NCBI RefSeq assembly: GCF_000282975.1
Contig: NZ_ALJC01000062.1
Location: 124,001-188,000 of the forward strand
DNA: 64,000 nucleotides
Direction: 5' to 3'
Source of the DNA: Pseudomonas psychrophila HA-4
Lineage (GTDB): Bacteria; Pseudomonadota; Gammaproteobacteria; Pseudomonadales; Pseudomonadaceae
A program made the translations under genes and the position numbers. Position 1 is the stretch's first letter. Each line of letters opens with the position of its first letter. The notes beneath the pieces are model-generated. The model ran no database searches. It was not told the DNA's origin and saw only the letters and a list, made by a program, of their open reading frames with translations. Positions 9,362 through 17,889 of this stretch are shown here, piece after piece.

Positions 9362-9374
9362 GATACATTATAAC
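9362..9374. promoter_or_regulatory. Zur-like operator 1 (zigA side)
   Basis: GATAC-ATT-ATAAC resembles the 13-bp gammaproteobacterial Zur core GTTAT-ANT-ATAAC, with one perfect half-site. Read on the minus strand it contains TATAAT (9367-9372), a likely -10 for zigA, so a repressor here would block zigA transcription. It lies 32 bp centre to centre from operator 2, about three helical turns. Confidence 0.6.
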
Positions 9375-9393
9375 AATACAAATCACGGAAATT

Positions 9394-9406
9394 GTTATCT
9401 TGTAAC
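9394..9406. promoter_or_regulatory. Zur-like operator 2 (folE2 side)
   Basis: GTTAT-CTT-GTAAC is a dyad of the form GTTAY-N3-RTAAC, very close to the Zur consensus GTTAT-ANT-ATAAC. It lies 33 bases upstream of the folE2 start codon and faces operator 1 in the zigA/folE2 divergent promoter. The genes on both sides (zigA, folE2) are classic Zur targets in pseudomonads. Confidence 0.7.
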
Positions 9407-9439
9407 ACCACTCCCATTTTCCCGACGGAAACTCCTTTT

Positions 9440-10336
9440 ATGAACGCGCTAACCCTTCCTGATATTGCTTCGCAAAACGCTCGACAAATTGTTCCTCTGG
9501 AATGGGTGGGGATGTGCGGCATTGCCCTGCCGATTGTGATTGAGGGCCAACAACTCACCGCCACAGCCGATGCGGGTGTAAGCCTAGATGACGGTGAAGC
9601 CCGTGGAATTCACATGTCCCGACTTTATCTAGCGCTCGAAGTACTAGAGTCGCAGGACTTGAACCCGCTACTTTTGAAAAAAATTTTGCAGCAATTTCTC
9701 GACAGTCACGATGATTTATCGATCTGCGCCTTCCTGCGAATCCGCACACAGATGCTGCTAAAGCGCCCGGCGCTCGTCAGCCCATTGAGTGGCTGGAAGA
9801 GTTACCCGGTGAGCATCGACGCCTCTCTGAAAAACGGAATGTTCCACGTGGAACTAAAAGTAGAGGTGAACTATTCATCGACTTGCCCATGCTCAGCGGC
9901 CTTAGCCCGGCAACTTATTCAGCAGCAGTTCGTAAGTGACTTTGCCAATAAGCCATTGCAGCACGCTGAAGTTTTAACGTGGCTTGGCAGTTCGCAGGGA
10001 ATTGTGGCAACACCTCACAGCCAACGAAGTACCGCTTCTTTGCAGACGCTGATCAGTTCCGAAGTGCAGCAGTTCCCCATCAAGATGCTCATTGATGAGG
10101 CAGAAAGAGCGTTGGGAACCGCCGTGCAAACCGCAGTAAAGCGCGCCGATGAGCAAGCCTTTGCGTTGGCCAATGGTCAGAACTTGATGTTTTGCGAGGA
10201 TGCAGCGCGGCGGTTGAATGTCGTTTTGAAGACAGTGCCGGGCGTGAATGGCTTCAACGTGAAAGTGGTCCACGCCGAAAGTTTGCACAGCCATGATGCG
10301 GTGGCTGAGAGTCGCTGGAACTGGAGGGCTCGGTGA
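9440..10336 (+). CDS. folE2: GTP cyclohydrolase FolE2 (type IB)
   Basis: A 298-residue GTP cyclohydrolase IB, converting GTP to 7,8-dihydroneopterin triphosphate, the first step of folate synthesis. Unlike zinc-dependent FolE it can use other metals and replaces it when zinc is short. Visible features are VGMCGIALPI (about residues 23-32), DDGEARGIHMSRL (about 50-62) and the STCPCS motif with the catalytic Cys149. ATG 9440 (MNALTLPD) is preferred over the upstream in-frame ATG at 9392, which lies within the operator. It is divergent from zigA and shares a Zur-like operator region. A near-perfect parS palindrome is embedded at 9840-9855. Confidence 0.93.
   Translation: MNALTLPDIASQNARQIVPLEWVGMCGIALPIVIEGQQLTATADAGVSLDDGEARGIHMSRLYLALEVLESQDLNPLLLKKILQQFLDSHDDLSICAFLRIRTQMLLKRPALVSPLSGWKSYPVSIDASLKNGMFHVELKVEVNYSSTCPCSAALARQLIQQQFVSDFANKPLQHAEVLTWLGSSQGIVATPHSQRSTASLQTLISSEVQQFPIKMLIDEAERALGTAVQTAVKRADEQAFALANGQNLMFCEDAARRLNVVLKTVPGVNGFNVKVVHAESLHSHDAVAESRWNWRAR
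9840..9855. other. parS-like site inside folE2
   Basis: TGTTCCACGTGGAACT matches the ParB-binding consensus TGTTCCACGTGGAACA at 15 of 16 positions; the inner 14-bp palindrome GTTCCACGTGGAAC is perfect. It is about 37 kb from oriC. In the reading frame it encodes MFHVEL. Confidence 0.75.
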
Positions 10337-10374
10337 TCGGCAGTAAGCGATTGGGTTTGTGCGGCACAGCTGAT

Positions 10375-10428
10375 TGTAGAAACGAGCTTGTTGGCGATCT
10401 TTTAAAAGATCAAAAGCTCGCTCCTACA
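10375..10428. repeat. REP-like inverted repeat, copy 4 (truncated arm)
   Basis: TGTAGAAACGAGCTTGTTGG, CGATCTTTTAAAAGATC, AAAAGCTCGCTCCTACA. The right arm lacks the GCGAGCAA segment present in the other copies, so this is a degenerate member. It lies between convergent folE2 and the DUF3617 gene. Confidence 0.75.
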
Positions 10429-10439
10429 CGTTCTGTTTT

Positions 10440-10958
10440 TTAAGAACGCGGTTTAACGGTTCCACAGTCTTGTCCAAGCCAAAGAGCACGCGTGTCCATG
10501 CTGCCCTTTTGCTGAACACCGGTGGCATTGAAAGTGCCAATCACCTGAGTGGTAAATTCACGATCGCTGGCGAATTTTGCTACGCCGGCACCTTGGGCTT
10601 TTGGGCAACTAAACCGGAACTTCCACAGATTTCCACTACGCTCAGTGATCTGCTGATTACAACCGGACTTGGGGTCGGTCAACGGAATATCATCCGTCTT
10701 CACTTGCTCGGGCGTGAGGCAAACCCGAATCCCTTTACCACCCATGCTTAACCCCTGGCTTTCCAACTGAGCTTTCATCTCGGGGGTCATCATGTTCTGA
10801 AACTGACCTAACATTACCTGCAGGTCTGGAAGCTGTTGACCATCCACCTGCATATTGCTGGAGGTCACTTCCCAAAGACCCGGTTGCAGCATTTGGGCTT
10901 GGGCCACAGAGATGGATAAACCACAGGCTACAAACAGCCCAAGCAGACGAACATTCAT
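10440..10958 (-). CDS. DUF3617 periplasmic protein
   Basis: A 172-residue secreted protein with signal peptide [21 protein letters not shown] and cleavage after AQA. The mature part begins [12 protein letters not shown], the hallmark of DUF3617, and carries four Cys (in VCLTPEQ, SGCNQQ, RFSCPKA and GQDCGT) that probably form two disulphides in the periplasm. ATG 10958 is chosen because TAGGAGTG precedes it and it opens the signal peptide. No function is known for the family. It is divergent from the cardiolipin synthase gene across 136 bases. Confidence 0.82.
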   Translation of the reverse strand: MNVRLLGLFVACGLSISVAQAQMLQPGLWEVTSSNMQVDGQQLPDLQVMLGQFQNMMTPEMKAQLESQGLSMGGKGIRVCLTPEQVKTDDIPLTDPKSGCNQQITERSGNLWKFRFSCPKAQGAGVAKFASDREFTTQVIGTFNATGVQQKGSMDTRALWLGQDCGTVKPRS

Positions 10959-11094
10959 CAATGTCACTCCTACGGAATTGTCCGCGTTAGACGTCAAAAA
11001 TAAGCGGGTGTTGCACGGAAACCCAAATAGCACATTCGCACTAAAACACGGTCTGTTGTACTTAGGCGTTGGACATTCAGGAGTAAGGATACGC

Positions 11095-12534
11095 ATGGAT
11101 TATTTAGGCCCACACGTTATTGGTTATCTGATTTTATTGATCCACAGCTTAGGCTTGATTGCAGCGGTACACGCGGTATTAACCGTGCGAACAGCTCAGG
11201 GGGCGATTGCATGGGCCATGTCACTGTTCTTCATTCCCTACTTAACACTCATCCCGTACCTGATATTTGGTCGCAGCACGTTTGACGATTACATACGCGC
11301 CCGACGCGACGCCAATCAAGAAATGCGCGAAGCCATCACCGACCTAAACTGGCGACCATGGGTTGAAGAAGCGCTCGCTGCTCGAAACTCCAAAGCCTAT
11401 ACATCGCTGCGCGCCATGCCCAAGTTGGGTCGCATGCCGTGTCTTGCGAACAACAGCGTACGCTTGCTGATCAATGGCACCGCGACCTTCGAGGCGATAT
11501 TTAGCGCCATTCGTTCAGCCAAAAAAGTGGTGCTGGTTCAGTTCTTTATCATCCACAACGACAAGCTCGGGATGCAGTTACACGCCCTCCTGCTGGAAAA
11601 AGCCGCTGAAGGGGTTGCAGTGCATGTGCTGTACGACAGCATCGGTAGCCACACCCTACCCAAAAGCTACGGTGAAAGCCTGCGTGCTGGCGGTGTCCAA
11701 ATCTACGCATTTGCTACACGCGGAGGCTGGATCAGTCGCTTCCAGGTGAACTTTCGCAACCACCGAAAAGTGGTCGTGGTGGATGGCGTGAAAGGCTTTG
11801 TCGGCGGGCATAACGTGGGCGACGAATACCTAGGGGCCAAGCCGCCACTCTCACCGTGGCGCGATACCCATGTCGAAGTCAGTGGCCCGGTGGTGGCTTG
11901 CCTGCAAGAGTCTTTTGCTGAGGACTGGTTCTGGGCATCACGGCAATTGCCGCCGCTGATCCTGCCACAGAGTTATCCCGAAAACGGCATGCTCTGCCAA
12001 TTTATGGCCAGCGGCCCAGCGGATCCCTACGAGACCTGCTCACTGTTTTTCGTTGAGGCCATTCACGCCGCCAATCAGCGGGTGTGGATAACCACGCCCT
12101 ACTTTGTACCGGATGAAGCGGTGTTCTCGGCATTGCGCCTCGCCGTTTTGCGTGGGGTGGATGTGCGTATCCTGATCCCGTCCCGGCCCGACCATAAAAT
12201 TGTCTTCGCAGCCTCCAGCTTGTATGCCTTCGAAGCGGTGCGTGCAGGCGTGCGGATCTTCCGTTATCAACCCGGCTTCGTGCATCAGAAAGTGGTGTTG
12301 GTCGACAACGAAATCAGCGCCATTGGCAGCGCCAACATGGATAACCGTTCATTCCGTCTCAATTTCGAGGTGATGTTGTTGACGGTGGACGAGGCGTTTG
12401 CGACCGAGGTTGAACACATGCTGCTGGATGACTTCGCCCTGGCGCACGAAGTGACCAATGAGGACATCAAGGCCACGCATCGCTTACAACAACTGGGTAT
12501 GCGCGTCGCCCGACTGGTGTCGCCCATCTTGTAA
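11095..12534 (+). CDS. clsA: Cardiolipin synthase A
   Basis: A 479-residue phospholipase-D-superfamily enzyme that condenses two phosphatidylglycerol molecules into cardiolipin and glycerol at the inner membrane. Two N-terminal membrane segments (about residues 7-30 and 38-58) are followed by two HKD motifs: [10 protein letters not shown] with H223, K225 and D230, and [11 protein letters not shown]...GSANMDNRS near residues 397-420. Length equals typical ClsA. ATG 11095 follows GGAGTAAGGAT. It is convergent with the cyclopropane synthase gene, another membrane-lipid enzyme. Confidence 0.93.
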   Translation: MDYLGPHVIGYLILLIHSLGLIAAVHAVLTVRTAQGAIAWAMSLFFIPYLTLIPYLIFGRSTFDDYIRARRDANQEMREAITDLNWRPWVEEALAARNSKAYTSLRAMPKLGRMPCLANNSVRLLINGTATFEAIFSAIRSAKKVVLVQFFIIHNDKLGMQLHALLLEKAAEGVAVHVLYDSIGSHTLPKSYGESLRAGGVQIYAFATRGGWISRFQVNFRNHRKVVVVDGVKGFVGGHNVGDEYLGAKPPLSPWRDTHVEVSGPVVACLQESFAEDWFWASRQLPPLILPQSYPENGMLCQFMASGPADPYETCSLFFVEAIHAANQRVWITTPYFVPDEAVFSALRLAVLRGVDVRILIPSRPDHKIVFAASSLYAFEAVRAGVRIFRYQPGFVHQKVVLVDNEISAIGSANMDNRSFRLNFEVMLLTVDEAFATEVEHMLLDDFALAHEVTNEDIKATHRLQQLGMRVARLVSPIL

Positions 12535-12540
12535 AAAAGC

Positions 12541-12576
12541 AAAAAAAAAGCCGTGTCGCAGGCAGCGGCACGGCTT
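12541..12576 (-). terminator. Terminator for the cyclopropane synthase gene
   Basis: AAGCCGTG(T)CGC / GCG(G)CACGGCTT hairpin at 12548-12576 followed, on the minus strand, by a run of nine T (plus-strand A run 12541-12549). It ends the minus-strand transcript 22 bases after that gene; the plus-strand cls transcript meets the hairpin without a T-run. Confidence 0.85.
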
Positions 12577-12597
12577 AGGAATGTTCAAACTCTGCGC

Positions 12598-13779
12598 TCA
12601 GCGATAAATATCCGCACGCGTCGGTGGCAATTCGATTGAGCCATCGGCATGGGGTTTGGTCGCCAGAATTTGATCGATGTTGATCCAGCCATGGGTAAAG
12701 GCGTAAGCACAACCCGCCAGGTACAGGCGCCAGATACGCAAGGCTTTTTCAGGCACCATCTTGGCAGCAACCTCTAGATTGTTTTCCAGACGCTGGCTCC
12801 AATGCTCCAAAGTACGGGCGTAATGCAGGCGCAGGCTTTCGACGTCGACCACCTCCAAACCGGCTTCACTGATCTCGGCGGTGATCATCGAAAGATGCGG
12901 CAGCTCGCCATTCGGGAAGACATAGCGATCGATAAAATCCCCCGCCCCACGACCCACCGGACGCCCGTCTGTGTGCTTGGCGGTGATGCCATGGTTCATC
13001 ACCAGGCCGCCTTCGCGTACCGCGTTCGAGAGGATTTCGCAGTACTCACGCAGGTTGGCGTGACCCACATGCTCAAACATGCCCACGCTGACAATTTTGT
13101 CGAAACGGCCGTCTTGCGGCAGATCACGGTAGTCCAGCAATTGCAGGTCAACTTTGTCTTGCAGGCCTTCGGCTTTAACGCGCTCAAGCCCCAATGCCAG
13201 TTGTTCTTTACTCAGGGTAATGCCAAATACTTTGACCCCGTACTCTCGAGCCGCGAAGCGCGCCAGCCCCCCCCAACCGCAGCCAACGTCCAATAAATAT
13301 TCGCCCGGCTTTAGCCGCAACTTGCGACACAGCAGACGAAACTTGGCTTGCTGGGCTTCATCAAGGGTCTCGTCACCCGTTTCAAAATAACCGCACGAAT
13401 AGGCCATATCGCGATCAAGCCACAACTGATAAAAGTCGTTGGACAGGTCGTAGTGGTAAGAGATAGATGCCGCATCGGTTTCTTTGTCGTGGTGTACGCG
13501 CGAAGGCTGAGTGACATCTTCGGACACCAGCGCTTGGCTTAACTCATCACAGAGGCGAATCACTTCGCTGATGGAACCCTCAAGCTCAAGCTTGCCCTCG
13601 ACAAATGCGCTGCCCAATAGATCAAGACTGGGGTGCGTAAACTCCGCAACGAGCTGCGGGTCCTTGACCACAATCGTGACGCTGGGCTCCGGCCCCAAAT
13701 TAAACTCGTGTCCGTCCCAAAGTTTTAGCCGTAATGGAAGCTGAAGTTTCTGTAAAGCTGGTGGCAGTTGCGCAAGCAT
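12598..13779 (-). CDS. cfa: Cyclopropane-fatty-acyl-phospholipid synthase
   Basis: A 393-residue SAM-dependent methyltransferase that adds a methylene bridge to unsaturated acyl chains of membrane phospholipids. An N-terminal lipid-binding region precedes ISYHYDLSNDFYQLWLD (about residues 105-121), MAYSCGYF, the SAM-binding YLLDVGCGWGGLARFAA (about 161-177) and VSVGMFEHVGHANL (about 231-244), all standard in the family. ATG 13779 (MLAQLPP) is preferred over 13797 because AAGGGGGAC stands just upstream. It is a single gene after the SPFH/ATPase operon. Confidence 0.92.
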   Translation of the reverse strand: MLAQLPPALQKLQLPLRLKLWDGHEFNLGPEPSVTIVVKDPQLVAEFTHPSLDLLGSAFVEGKLELEGSISEVIRLCDELSQALVSEDVTQPSRVHHDKETDAASISYHYDLSNDFYQLWLDRDMAYSCGYFETGDETLDEAQQAKFRLLCRKLRLKPGEYLLDVGCGWGGLARFAAREYGVKVFGITLSKEQLALGLERVKAEGLQDKVDLQLLDYRDLPQDGRFDKIVSVGMFEHVGHANLREYCEILSNAVREGGLVMNHGITAKHTDGRPVGRGAGDFIDRYVFPNGELPHLSMITAEISEAGLEVVDVESLRLHYARTLEHWSQRLENNLEVAAKMVPEKALRIWRLYLAGCAYAFTHGWINIDQILATKPHADGSIELPPTRADIYR

Positions 13780-13836
13780 CAGTGAGTCCCCCTTCATTCA
13801 GAACAACGAATCTATAGGTTAGACGATTAGCGGAAA

Positions 13837-13859
13837 CTTTCAGCTCCAGGAGCCGAAAG
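13837..13859 (-). terminator. Possible terminator of the SPFH/ATPase operon
   Basis: CTTTC-A-GCTC-CA-GGAGC-C-GAAAG imperfect hairpin directly after the P-type ATPase gene; on the minus strand it is followed by a short TTTCC. The stem has bulges and the T-run is weak, so this is tentative. Confidence 0.35.
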
Positions 13860-13866
13860 GCGGAGT

Positions 13867-15813
13867 CTAGAGCCGGTGCGGTAAGTTCTCGGGCTGGGAG
13901 TGAGCCACGTTGGCAGGTACCTCCAGTGGTTCATGAAAACGCAGCAAGCGTCCAGCATTGCCCAATACCAACAGCGTGCTGAGGTTGTGCAGCAAGGCGG
14001 CAATCATCGCGCCAGCAGCACCCAGCCAACCAAACGCGGCGGCGGCAACAATGGCCAGTGTCCAGCCAAGGCCGATAAACACATTAACCTGCAACGTCTG
14101 CCGACACTCGCGGCTCAATCGCACGCACGTACCCAAACGGCGCAGATCACTGCCGATCAGCACGATGTCTGAGGAGGCCAATGCAATGTCTGCTCCCCCT
14201 GCGCCCATCGCCACGCCGACCACACCCGCCTTGAGCGCCAGCGAATCATTGATCCCGTCACCCACGACCATCGGCCTGAAGCCGCTGTCGATTTCACTCA
14301 GTACACGCTTCAATTTGTCTTCTGGCAATGCCTGAGCCTGCACGTCGCTGATGCCCACCATCCGCGCCATATGTTCGGCCACGCTCTGACGGTCACCCGT
14401 CAACAAGACCTGACGCCCAAGCCCCAACTCACGCAATTCACTCAACGCCTCTTGGGCTTCTGGCTTGACGCTGTCTGCCAGTAGCAACCAACCGAGGAAT
14501 TGCCCATCAAGCGAAAGCCCCGCAATAGGACCATCATGTTCCGGCACTGGCGTGGTGGTAATAGCCAATTGGTCGAATAGTTCAGGCCGACCCAAGGCCG
14601 CTTCGCCTTGCTCGGTGTTGGCCACCACTCCCAATCCTTGACGCTCGCGAACATCGCTCAGCTCAAGCATGTGCGCGTGACTTACCAAACCCGCCAAGGC
14701 ACGGCTCACCGGATGGCTGCTGGCAGCGCCCAGACTGGCGGCCAGTTGCAACAGCCGTGGGTGGTCAGCGTGCTCGGTTTCAACCGCGTGCAGACGCAAA
14801 GTGCCATAGGTCAGGGTTCCGGTTTTATCCACAACCAATGACGTTAAGTCAGCCAGTTCTTCAAGAAACGCCGAACTGCGGATCAAAATGCCGTGGCGCG
14901 CAGCCACCGCGATTCCGGCAATGGCCGTGGCCGGTGCCGACAACACCAACGCGCAGGGGCACGCAGCCACCAACACCGCGAGCATGGCTTGCGCATCATT
15001 GGTGATAAACCAGGTCACCGCCGCGATCATCAACACCAGCACCATGTAACCGCCCGCGTACCGTTCAAGCAAACGGGTGATAGGGGGTTTAGCGCGCTCG
15101 GCGTTCTGCATCAGGGCGATGACTTTGCCCAGTGTCGATTCCTCACCTGTGCGCGTTACCTCTACCCGCAGCAAGCCGTCGAGGTTGATTGCGCCACCAA
15201 AAATGGGCATCCCGACACTGACTTCCAGCGGTACTGACTCCCCGGTAATCGACGCCGTGTCGAGGCTAGCTTGCCCTGATAACACCACGCCATCAGCCGG
15301 TACCCGATCGCCCGCGCGCACTTCAACGTGGTCTCCTGGGCGGAGTGTGCTGTTGTCGACTTCGCGCAAGCTGCCATCTGCATCAAACAAACGCGCTTGG
15401 CTGCGGGTCAGTTTGGCAAGTGCGTGAATGGCTTCTTGCGAACCGATCACGCTGCGCTCTTCGAGCACGTGGCCAAAGATCATGATGATCGGCAGCAATG
15501 CGGCGGTCAGTAAATCGCCGGTGGCCCATGCACCCAACATCGCCAGGGCAATCAGTTGGTCAGTGATGCCGTGCAGGCTTGGATAACGCAGGCTGTACCA
15601 GGCCGAACGCATGACCGGCACCGCCACCAACAACGAGGCAAACCCCAGCAACAACTGACTGGTGCCCACTTGCAGTGGCATCCACCAGCGCCACGCCAAA
15701 CCAAGCGCTAATAAGCCCAGCGCCAGCATCGCCAAGGTCAGTTGGCGGGCGGCGCTGCGTTGCTCGGCGCTGCTCAGCAAATTGACGGCGGGTTGGGTTG
15801 CAGGCGTACTCAT
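13867..15813 (-). CDS. P1B-type heavy-metal ATPase without N-terminal metal-binding domain
   Basis: A 648-residue inner-membrane ATPase. It shows GES actuator motif TGES (190-193), CPC metal motif (285-287), DKTGT phosphorylation site (Asp329), SHP motif (His367) and GDGIND (518-523). There is no N-terminal HMA domain or CxxC. In Zn/Cd exporters of the ZntA type the last two helices carry a Lys and a DxG motif; here these positions read RQTLQVNVF and HNLST (609-613), so the metal cannot be assigned by the usual rule. It is the last gene of an operon with three SPFH proteins; its start overlaps the end of the preceding gene by 4 bases. The operon has a Zur-like operator. Confidence 0.88.
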   Translation of the reverse strand: MSTPATQPAVNLLSSAEQRSAARQLTLAMLALGLLALGLAWRWWMPLQVGTSQLLLGFASLLVAVPVMRSAWYSLRYPSLHGITDQLIALAMLGAWATGDLLTAALLPIIMIFGHVLEERSVIGSQEAIHALAKLTRSQARLFDADGSLREVDNSTLRPGDHVEVRAGDRVPADGVVLSGQASLDTASITGESVPLEVSVGMPIFGGAINLDGLLRVEVTRTGEESTLGKVIALMQNAERAKPPITRLLERYAGGYMVLVLMIAAVTWFITNDAQAMLAVLVAACPCALVLSAPATAIAGIAVAARHGILIRSSAFLEELADLTSLVVDKTGTLTYGTLRLHAVETEHADHPRLLQLAASLGAASSHPVSRALAGLVSHAHMLELSDVRERQGLGVVANTEQGEAALGRPELFDQLAITTTPVPEHDGPIAGLSLDGQFLGWLLLADSVKPEAQEALSELRELGLGRQVLLTGDRQSVAEHMARMVGISDVQAQALPEDKLKRVLSEIDSGFRPMVVGDGINDSLALKAGVVGVAMGAGGADIALASSDIVLIGSDLRRLGTCVRLSRECRQTLQVNVFIGLGWTLAIVAAAAFGWLGAAGAMIAALLHNLSTLLVLGNAGRLLRFHEPLEVPANVAHSQPENLPHRL

Positions 15814-16868
15814 TGTTCGGCTCCCTGAATAATCAGACGGGAATCGTCTTTGGGGTCAACGGTGGTGACAGAACCGGCCTGCCCCAAAATTTTCGGCATC
15901 CGTTCGCGATACAAACGCAGCAACAAACCGGGGTCATTGCCTGCCTGTTGCACCTTGGCCAAGTTGACGATGCCTGCCGTGTCCGACTGCGCTTGAGCCA
16001 ATCGCTCACTGGCTTGAGCGTGCGCTTGTTCCACGCTACGGTCGGCTTGCTGAGTTGCCGCCTGAGTCACTTTGGCCGCGTCGTTACGCGCATTGGCTAC
16101 CGCTTTTTCGGCTTGCTGGCTGGCGGTGAGCACGGCGTTAAACGCATTCACTGCCGGGCCCGGCAAACTCGATTGCACGTCAACCCGCACCACTTGCACA
16201 CCCAAGCCCTGTCCCGTGGCGCTCAATGCCGCCAATTGCTGATTGATGCCTTGCACCAAATCACCGCGCAAACGCTCGCGGCGCTCAGCCGCCTGTTTGT
16301 CGCTGCCAATCAACTCAGGACGCGCCACCAGAATGGTATCCAAATCCCGGGCCGCGGTCAGCGCCACCGCACTGCGTGTGACCAGCCGATCCAGCGCGGG
16401 CAACACATGCTCACCTTGCAGCACGAAGGCATAAGGGTCGGTGACGTTGTAAAACACCCGCACATCCAATTGCACAACGCCCGCATCACCGGTCAGCAAA
16501 TACCCGGAGCCGGCCAGCGCATCGTTGATCGGCGTGGCAAACGTTGCAACTCGGTCGGCCTGCAAGGCGCTGTCCGAACGCAGCAGGTTTTCGATCCGTC
16601 GCTCACTCACACGGTCGGCGGCGGGCACGATCACCACTTGCTCAAACGGCTGCGGCCAGGCCCACAACAAACCGGCATTGTGGATGCGATCTAGGGCGCC
16701 AAAGCGCAACACCACAGCCCGGTTCTGCGGATCAATTTGCCGCACATTGGAAACACCCCACGCCACGGCGGCAAATACCGTCACCGCATATAACCCCAAA
16801 AATGCCAAGCGCCCGGCTTGTTGCCACGGGCTGCTGACACCTGGGGTGTCTTCAGAGTCGAGGCTCAT
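15810..16868 (-). CDS. SPFH-domain membrane protein (HflK/HflC-like), third gene of the operon
   Basis: A 352-residue protein with one N-terminal membrane segment (about residues 20-40), then an SPFH/band-7 domain: RQIDPQNRAVVLRFGALDRIHNAGLLWAWPQPFEQVVIVP (about 43-82) is typical of HflK-type proteins. An Ala/Gln-rich helical, probably coiled-coil, region (about 235-310) and a short C-terminal tail follow. True HflK/HflC regulate FtsH and are encoded near hfq-hflX; this is a paralogue in a metal-ATPase operon. It overlaps both neighbours by 4 bases (ATGA), so translation is likely coupled. Likely a periplasm-facing oligomeric scaffold; its partner is inferred to be the ATPase. Confidence 0.82.
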   Translation of the reverse strand: MSLDSEDTPGVSSPWQQAGRLAFLGLYAVTVFAAVAWGVSNVRQIDPQNRAVVLRFGALDRIHNAGLLWAWPQPFEQVVIVPAADRVSERRIENLLRSDSALQADRVATFATPINDALAGSGYLLTGDAGVVQLDVRVFYNVTDPYAFVLQGEHVLPALDRLVTRSAVALTAARDLDTILVARPELIGSDKQAAERRERLRGDLVQGINQQLAALSATGQGLGVQVVRVDVQSSLPGPAVNAFNAVLTASQQAEKAVANARNDAAKVTQAATQQADRSVEQAHAQASERLAQAQSDTAGIVNLAKVQQAGNDPGLLLRLYRERMPKILGQAGSVTTVDPKDDSRLIIQGAEQ

Positions 16869-17878
16869 GGACGCGCTCCAGCCTTGCTGTCCAATGAGGG
16901 CGGTCCGTCGACCAGGACCCGAAACGGTGCCGCATCCGTGCGCAGAATAATTTTGGTGCCTGGATTTACCATCGTCCCCAACGTATCGAGCGAACGCAGC
17001 AGGTTGTACAACTCTGGCGAACGGGCGTATGCCTGCCCATAAATCTGCGCAGCTTCGACCCGCGACTTAGCCTCGATGTCAGCCGCTTTAACGCTGGCAT
17101 CGGCTTGCAGAATGCGGGCATCGCGCTCGGCCGCCGAACGAATTTGCGCCGCTTCACGCTTACCTACAGCCGTGCGTTCAGTGGCGATGGTTTCACGCTC
17201 GGCGCGCATGCGATCGACCGTGGCAGTGAGCGTGACCGACGGCAGTGTCAGGCGCTCAATGCCCACTTGCAGCACGCGCACACCATAGGTACTGAGCAAT
17301 TGTTGTTCGATTTGTTGACGCAGTTGCGCTTCAAAGTCGGCAATTTTGACGTGGCTGGCATCGGTGTTCACCAGGCTCGACAGGTCAAAACTGGCCGCTG
17401 TGGTTTCCAGCGCCGAGCCAACAAAGGTGCGGATCTGTCGGGCCGCTTCGTCCGGCTGGTTCTGCACGGCACGCATAAAACGCTGTACGTTTTCGGCGTC
17501 GCCCTGCACCTGCCAGGCCACGTAGGCCTGCACGATAATGCGCAGACCGTCGCGCGTGCCGACATCTTGCAGACCACTGGATGTAGTGCGCAGGCGCAAG
17601 TCCACCGGCACGCTGACTTCAAAGGGCGCGGGCCAGCGCCAGCCCAGACCGGGTTCAAGCAGCACGCGGGCCGGATTGCCAAAACGAGTGATGACGGTCG
17701 CTTCGCCCGAACGGACTTGCACCAGGCTCGCGGCGGCAACCGCGAACAACACCAACAAGGCGGCCCAGCCCATGCGTCGCCAAGGAAACGGGCTCGGCTC
17801 ATGGTCATCACACTGATGGTGATGATGGTGGCCGTGATGATGGCCGCCGTGCGCGTGATGATCGTGTGAGTGGCTCAA
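16865..17878 (-). CDS. SPFH-domain protein with histidine-rich N-terminus (HflC-like)
   Basis: A 337-residue protein. The first 26 residues contain 14 His plus Cys, Asp and Glu (SHSHDHHAHGG, then HHH and HHHHH runs ending QCDDH), a probable metal-binding tail on the cytosolic side. A membrane segment (about residues 36-53) and an SPFH domain (VRSGEATVITRFGNPARVLLEPGLGWRWPAPFE, about 55-87) follow, with a charged Arg/Glu/Ala helix (about 215-280) and a C-terminal PELYNLLRSLDTLGTMVNPGTKIIL segment like that of HflC. It is the second gene of the operon, 11 bases after the first, overlapping the third. The His tail may supply the metal-binding function missing from the ATPase N-terminus; this is inference. 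Confidence 0.83.
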   Translation of the reverse strand: MSHSHDHHAHGGHHHGHHHHHQCDDHEPSPFPWRRMGWAALLVLFAVAAASLVQVRSGEATVITRFGNPARVLLEPGLGWRWPAPFEVSVPVDLRLRTTSSGLQDVGTRDGLRIIVQAYVAWQVQGDAENVQRFMRAVQNQPDEAARQIRTFVGSALETTAASFDLSSLVNTDASHVKIADFEAQLRQQIEQQLLSTYGVRVLQVGIERLTLPSVTLTATVDRMRAERETIATERTAVGKREAAQIRSAAERDARILQADASVKAADIEAKSRVEAAQIYGQAYARSPELYNLLRSLDTLGTMVNPGTKIILRTDAAPFRVLVDGPPSLDSKAGARP

Positions 17879-17889
17879 AACAAGACTCC

